From Liolophura sinensis (taxonomy: Eukaryota > Mollusca > Polyplacophora > Chitonida > Chitonidae), in assembly GCF_032854445.1 (NCBI RefSeq), contig NW_027018431.1:1-27231 (forward strand): a stretch of DNA of 27,231 bases, in the 5' to 3' direction. The translations under genes and the position numbers were made by a program. Each line of letters begins with the position of its first letter. Position 1 is the first letter of the stretch. Below, piece by piece: positions 22,005-27,231 of the stretch. The notes under the pieces were generated by a model, which was not told the DNA's origin, did no database searches, and worked only from the letters and a program-made list of their open reading frames with translations.

Positions 22005-22554
22005 ATGCGCAATTGGGCCAGGCATCTCCAGCTGTTGAAAAATTGCAAATTTCCTTGGTTTCCATGGAGTAAGAGCCGTTGCTGGGCACGTGATCTTGAC
22101 ATCAATGATTATTCATTTGTGGCTACAGCCAAAAGTATTGGTCGGAGAGCAACGCGGTTTGCACCATTCGATTTCTCGTCAAAAAATACGTCGGATTAGC
22201 CTCTTACCAGCAGCATTGGAACAGTTTTTCTACTTTTGGATTTTTGCCTGGTCTTTTTGCTAACTGATTTCGGCTACATTAACTATGTACAATCGCGACT
22301 GGTCATTACTATATTCAACTTTTCATTATAAGTTATGTGCCCTTCGGTAGCCCAGACGACGTCAAATCTTTGGGCCAAGCCCATTTAACTCACCCAGCAG
22401 CTGTCTTACTTCTAAGTCGAAGACAAACTCAATGTCTTTATCTACATGTAGAAAAACCACACCATTTGTATATAAAAAAAACACAAGGTACTTGATACAG
22501 TCCGCTGTAAAAAGTACAATTGAACACTGACCCACATCAATAAGGTGCCAAAAG
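22005..22554. repeat. Unit U42
   Basis: 550 bp, ctac, L3, C, cagcagctg (private c at 22401). Confidence 0.95.
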
Positions 22555-23104
22555 ATGCGCAATTGGGCCAGGCATCTCCAGCTGTTGAAAAATTGCAAAT
22601 TTCCTTGGTTTCCATGGAGTAAGAGCCGTTGCTGGGCACGTGATCTTGACATCAATGATTATTCATTTGTGGCTACAGCCAAAAGTATTGGTCGGAGAGC
22701 AACGCGGTTTGCACCATTCGATTTCTCGTCAAAAAATACGTCGGATTAGCCTCTTACCAGCAGCATTGGAACAGTTTTTCTACTTTTGGATTTTTGCCTG
22801 GTCTTTTTGCTAACTGATTTCGGCTACATTAACTATGTACAATCGCGACTGGTCATTACTATATTCAACTTTTCATTATAAGTTATGTGCCCTTCGGTAG
22901 CCCAGACGACGTCAAATCTTTGGGCCAGGCCCATTTAACTCACCCAGCAAATGTCTTACTTCTAAGTCGAAGACAAACTCAATGTCTTTATCTACATGTA
23001 GAAAAACCACACCATTTGTATATAAAAAAAACACAAGGTACTTGATACAGTCCGCTGTAAAAAGTACAATTGAACACTGACCCACATCAATAAGGTGCCA
23101 AAAG
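22555..23104. repeat. Unit U43
   Basis: 550 bp, ctac, L3, C, ggccaggccc, aaatg. Confidence 0.95.
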
Positions 23105-23654
23105 ATGCGCAATTGGGCCAGGCATCTCCAGCTGTTGAAAAATTGCAAATTTCCTTGGTTTCCATGGAGTAAGAGCCGTTGCTGGGCACGTGATCTTGAC
23201 ATCAATGATTATTCATTTGTGGCTACAGCCAAAAGTATTGGTCGGAGAGCAACGCGGTTTGCACCATTCGATTTCTCGTCAAAAAATACGTCGGATTAGC
23301 CTCTTACCAGCAGCATTGGAACAGTTTTTCTACTTTTGGATTTTTGCCTGGTCTTTTTGCTAACTGATTTCGGCTACATTAACTATATACAATCGCGACT
23401 GGTCATTACTATATTCAACTTTTCATTATAAGTTATGTGCCCTTCGGTAGCCCAGACGACGTCAAATCTTTGGGCCAAGCCCATTTAACTCACCCAGCAG
23501 TTGTCTTACTTCTAAGTCGAAGACAAACTCAATGTCTTTATCTACATGTAGAAAAACCACACCATTTGTATATAAAAAAAACACAAGGTACTTGATACAG
23601 TCCGCTGTAAAAAGTACAATTGAACACTGACCCACATCAATAAGGTGCCAAAAG
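23105..23654. repeat. Unit U44
   Basis: 550 bp, ctac, L3, private a at 23387, C, cagcagttg. Confidence 0.95.
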
Positions 23655-24204
23655 ATGCGCAATTGGGCCAGGCATCTCCAGCTGTTGAAAAATTGCAAAT
23701 TTCCTTGGTTTCCATGGAGTAAGAGCCGTTGCTGGGCACGTGATCTTGACATCAATGATTATTCATTTGTGGCTACAGCCAAAAGTATTGGTCGGAGAGC
23801 AACGCGGTTTGCACCATTCGATTTCTCGTCAAAAAATACGTCGGATTAGCCTCTTACCAGCAGCATTGGAACAGTTTTTCTACTTTTGGATTTTTGCCTG
23901 GTCTTTTTGCTAACTGATTTCGGCTACATTAACTATGTACAATCGCGACTGGTCATTACTATATTCAACTTTTCATTATAAGTTATGTGCCCTTCGGTAG
24001 CCCAGACGACGTCAAATCTTTGGGCCAAGCCCATTTAACTCACCCAGCAGTTGTCTTACTTCTAAGTCGAAGACAAACTCAATGTCTTTATCTACATGTA
24101 GAAAAACCACACCATTTGTATATAAAAAAAACACAAGGTACTTGATACAGTCCGCTGTAAAAAGTACAATTGAACACTGACCCACATCAATAAGGTGCCA
24201 AAAG
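23655..24204. repeat. Unit U45 (end of HOR order)
   Basis: 550 bp, ctac, L3, C, cagcagttg. It sits where an L6 unit would begin a third 13-unit copy. Confidence 0.95.
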
Positions 24205-24754
24205 ATGCGCAATTGGGCCAGGCATCTCCAGCTGTTGAAAAATTGCAAATTTCCTTGGTTTCCATGGAGTAAGAGCCGTTGCTGGGCACGTGATCTTGAC
24301 ATCAATGATTATTCATTTGTGGCTACAGCCAAAAGTATTGGTCGGAGAGCAACGCGGTTTGCACCATTCGATTTCTCGTCAAAAAATACGTCGGATTAGC
24401 CTCTTACCAGCAGCATTGGAACAGTTTTTCTACTTTTGGATTTTTGCCTGGTCTTTTTGCTAACTGATTTCGGCTACATTAACTATGTACAATCGCGACT
24501 GGTCATTACTATATTCAACTTTTCATTATAAGTTATGTGCCCTTCGGTAGCCCAGACGACGTCAAATCTTTGGGCCAAGCCCATTTAACTCACCCAGCAA
24601 ATGTCTTACTTCTAAGTCGAAGACAAACGCAAAGTCTTTATCTACATGTAGAAAAACCACACCATTTGTATATAAAAAAAACACAAGGTACTTGATACAG
24701 TCCGCTGTAAAAAGTACAATTGAACACTGACCCACATCAATAAGGTGCCAAAAG
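24205..24754. repeat. Unit U46
   Basis: 550 bp, ctac, L3, C, aaatg, acgcaaag. Confidence 0.95.
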
Positions 24755-25304
24755 ATGCGCAATTGGGTCAGGCATCTCCAGCTGTTGAAAAATTGCAAAT
24801 TTCCTTGGTTTCCATGGAGTAAGAGCCGTTGCTGGGCACGTGATCTTGACATCAATGATTATTCATTTGTGGCTACAGCCAAAAGTATTGGTCGGAGAGC
24901 AACGTGGTTTGCACCATTCGATTTCTCGTCAAAAAATACGTCGGATTAGCCTCTTACCAGCAGCATTGGAACATTTTTTCCACTTTTGGATTTTTGCCTG
25001 GTATTTTGTCTAATTGAAATCGGCTACATTAACTATGTACAATCGCGACTGGTCATTACTATATTCAACTTTTCATTATAAGTTATGTGCCCTTCGGTAG
25101 CCCAGACGACGTCAAATCTTTGGGCCAAGCCCATTTAACTCACCCAGCAGTTGTCTTACTTCTAAGTCGAAGACAAACTCAATGTCTTTATCTACATGTA
25201 GAAAAACCACACCATTTGTATATAAAAAAAACACAAGGTACTTGATACAGTCCGCTGTAAAAAGTACAATTGAACACTGACCCACATCAATAAGGTGCCA
25301 AAAG
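24755..25304. repeat. Unit U47
   Basis: 550 bp, gggtcagg, acgtgg, aacattttttcc, L8, C, cagcagttg. Confidence 0.95.
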
Positions 25305-25853
25305 ATGCGCAATTGGGCCAGGCATCTCCAGCTGTTGAAAAATTGCAAATTTCCTTGGTTTCCATGGAGTAAGAGCCGTTGCTGGGCACGTGATCTTGAC
25401 ATCAATGATTATTCATTTGTGGCTACAGCCAAAAGTATTGGTCGGAGAGCAACGCGGTTTGCACCATTCGATTTCTCGTCAAAAAATACGTCGGATTAGC
25501 CTCTTACCAGCAGCATTGGAACAGTTTTTCTACTTTTGGATTTTTGCCTGGTCTTTTTGCTAACTGATTTCGGCTACATTAACTATGTACAATCGCGACT
25601 GGTCATTACTATATTCAACTTTTCATTATAAGTTATGTGCCCTTCGGTAGCCAGACGACGTCAAATCTTTGGGCCAAGCCCATTTAACTCACCCAGCAAA
25701 TGTCTTACTTCTAAGTCGAAGACAAACGCAAAGTCTTTATCTACATGTAGAAAAACCACACCATTTGTATATAAAAAAAACACAAGGTACTTGATACAGT
25801 CCGCTGTAAAAAGTACAATTGAACACTGACCCACATCAATAAGGTGCCAAAAG
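25305..25853. repeat. Unit U48
   Basis: 549 bp, ctac, L3, a lost c near 25650 (ggtagccagacg), aaatg, acgcaaag. Confidence 0.95.
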
Positions 25854-26403
25854 ATGCGCAATTGGGTCAGGCATCTCCAGCTGTTGAAAAATTGCAAATT
25901 TCCTTGGTTTCCATGGAGTAAGAGCCGTTGCTGGGCACGTGATCTTGACATCAATGATTATTCATTTGTGGCTACAGCCAAAAGTATTGGTCGGAGAGCA
26001 ACGTGGTTTGCACCATTCGATTTCTCGTCAAAAAATACGTCGGATTAGCCTCTTACCAGCAGCATTGGAACATTTTTTCCACTTTTGGATTTTTGCCTGG
26101 TATTTTGTCTAATTGAAATCGGCTACATTAACTATGTACAATCGCGACTGGTCATTACTATATTCAACTTTTCATTATAAGTTATGTGCCCTTCGGTAGC
26201 CCAGACGACGTCAAATCTTTGGGCCAAGCCCATTTAACTCACCCAGCAAATGTCTTACTTCTAAGTCGAAGACAAACGCAAAGTCTTTATCTACATGTAG
26301 AAAAACCACACCATTTGTATATAAAAAAAACACAAGGTACTTGATACAGTCCGCTGTAAAAAGGACAATTGAACACTGACCCACATCAATAAGGTGCCAA
26401 AAG
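25854..26403. repeat. Unit U49
   Basis: 550 bp, gggtcagg, acgtgg, aacattttttcc, L8, C, aaatg, acgcaaag, aaggac. Confidence 0.95.
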
Positions 26404-26954
26404 ATGCGCAATTGGGCCAGGCATCTCCAGCTGTTGAAAAATTGCAAATTTCCTTGGTTTCCATGGAGTAAGAGCCGTTGCTGGGCACGTGATCTTGACA
26501 TCAATGATTATTCATTTGTGGCTACAGCCAAAAGTATTGGTCGGAGAGCAACGCGGTTTTGCACCATTCGATTTCTCGTCAAAAAATACGTCGGATTAGC
26601 CTCTTACCAGCAGCATTGGAACAGTTTTTCTACTTTTGGATTTTTGCCTGGTCTTTTTGCTAACTGATTTCGGCTACATTAACTATGTACAATCGCGACT
26701 GGTCATTACTATATTCAACTTTTCATTATAAGTTATGTGCCCTTCGGTAGCCCAGACGACGTCAAATCTTTGGGCCAAGCCCATTTAACTCACCCAGCAG
26801 TTGTCTTACTTCTAAGTCGAAGACAAACTCAATGTCTTTATCTACATGTAGAAAAACCACACCATTTGTATATAAAAAAAACACAAGGTACTTGATACAG
26901 TCCGCTGTAAAAAGTACAATTGAACACTGACCCACATCAATAAGGTGCCAAAAG
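26404..26954. repeat. Unit U50
   Basis: 551 bp, an extra t in cggtttt near 26557, ctac, L3, C, cagcagttg. Confidence 0.95.
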
Positions 26955-27231
26955 ATGCGCAATTGGGCCAGGCATCTCCAGCTGTTGAAAAATTGCAAAT
27001 TTCCTTGGTTTCCATGGAGTAAGAGCCGTTGCTGGGCACGTGATCTTGACATCAATGATTATTCATTTGTGGCTACAGCCAAAAGTATTGGTCGGAGAGC
27101 AACGCGGTTTGCACCATTCGATTTCTCGTCAAAAAATACGTCGGATTAGCCTCTTACCAGCAGCATTGGAACAGTTTTTCTACTTTTGGATTTTTGCCTG
27201 GTCTTTTTGCTAACTGATTTCGGCTACATTA
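26955..27231. repeat. Unit U51 (partial, right edge)
   Basis: First 277 bp of a unit, ctac, L3; cut by the window end, so the array continues. Confidence 0.95.

Larger units (their letters stand above)
16803..23654. repeat. 13-unit higher-order repeat, copy B (U32-U44)
   Basis: Repeats the class order of 9952-16802. Private changes seen by eye: a at 17430 (gccgttga), one extra t near 19074, c at 22401 (cagcagctg) and a at 23387 (aactatatac). The copy ends at U44: U45 has ctac and an L3 linker where a third copy would need ccac and L6, so the HOR order is lost from about 23880 onward. Confidence 0.9.
24205..26403. repeat. Two-unit (~1.1 kb) alternation, two copies (U46-U47, U48-U49)
   Basis: U46 and U48 are L3 units ending with acgcaaag. 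U47 and U49 begin with gggtcagg and carry acgtgg, aacattttttcc and an L8 linker found nowhere else in the window. The offset is 1099-1100 bp. The two copies differ in their tails: U47 ends cagttg/actcaatg, while U49 ends aaatg/acgcaaag/aaggac. Confidence 0.85.
1..27231. repeat. Satellite DNA array, ~550-bp tandem unit, ~51 units
   Basis: The motif atgcgcaattggg recurs 51 times, at 360, 906, 1457, 2008, 2557, 3108, 3505, 4054, 4604 and so on to 26955, always in the same orientation and 546-552 bp apart except for six intervals of 397-398 bp. Units look roughly 96-99% identical between classes and near-identical within a class. No unrelated base run interrupts the array, and both window edges cut a unit. 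About 40% G+C. The pattern (homogeneous, head-to-tail, higher-order, non-coding) is typical of eukaryotic satellite DNA; chromosomal position and species are not determinable here. I do not recognise the family. Confidence 0.98.

Noticed and set aside
1-27231. rDNA, 5S, snRNA, spliced-leader or histone gene repeat
   Set aside because: None of the conserved RNA sequences or histone reading frames that I can recall was found in the unit on either strand.
1-27231. CRISPR array
   Set aside because: Repeats are ~550 bp with no short repeat/unique spacer alternation and no associated genes.
1-27231. Tandemly inserted transposon
   Set aside because: No terminal inverted repeats, target-site duplications, transposase, reverse transcriptase or LTR pair. 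Units abut without flanking sequence.

Overview
The whole window (1-27231) is one uninterrupted head-to-tail tandem array of a ~550-bp satellite unit. No unique flanking sequence, recognisable gene, RNA gene, transposon or CRISPR array lies inside it. The array enters and leaves the window mid-unit, so both true edges are outside. I phased units on the start of the motif atgcgcaattggg and numbered them U0 (partial, 1-359), U1-U50 (complete) and U51 (partial, 26955-27231). Of the 50 complete units, 44 are full length (546-552 bp, mostly exactly 550) and 6 are short (397-398 bp) through one identical 152-bp deletion. G+C is about 40% (217 of 540 bases counted in U19). A long, highly homogeneous, non-coding array with higher-order structure points to a eukaryotic nuclear genome (centromeric, subtelomeric or other heterochromatin). 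I do not recognise the family and cannot name the organism.

Units differ at about 15 diagnostic sites. The most informative is a T-rich 'linker' about 235-265 bp after the phase point, which has these states: L1 cctggtatttttt + gaaatcgg; L2 ccaggtcttttttt + gaaatcgg; L3 cctggtctttttgctaactg + atttcgg; L4 cctggtatttttt + gatttcgg; L5 cctggtctttttgcgaattg + gctcc; L6 ccaggtatttttt + gaaatcgg; L7 cctgctatttttt; L8 cctggtattttgtc. Other sites: tgtGgcc or tgtCcc ('G' or 'C'); ggccAagccc or ggccGggccc-like ggccaggccc; cagcaaatg, cagcagttg or cagccagtg; actcaatg, actcaaag or acgcaaag; tctttatc or tctatatc; gatacag or gatatag; aagtac or aaggac.

These markers show a nested higher-order repeat (HOR). 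Level 1 is the 550-bp unit. Level 2 is a three-unit block (550 + 398 + 550, ~1.5 kb) that always occurs as a tandem pair: 2557-5551, 10502-13500 and 17353-20352. Level 3 is a 13-unit block of ~6.85 kb seen twice in tandem (9952-16802 and 16803-23654), which differ by only about six changes by eye. A related 14-unit series U0-U13 (1-7201) matches U15-U28 (7754-15152) at an offset of about 7.94-7.95 kb. Right of 23655 the 13-unit order ends and L3 units dominate, with a two-unit (~1.1 kb) L3/L8 alternation.

The left ~7.8 kb carries about thirty single-base indels, mostly in homopolymers, against the matching clean copy; only about three occur in the remaining 19.4 kb. This looks more like unpolished long-read sequence near a contig edge than biology. 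Recurrent sequence elements within each unit (a TATA-like A/T run, a two-part hairpin, an E-box, several short palindromes and T-tracts) are annotated once, on a representative unit.
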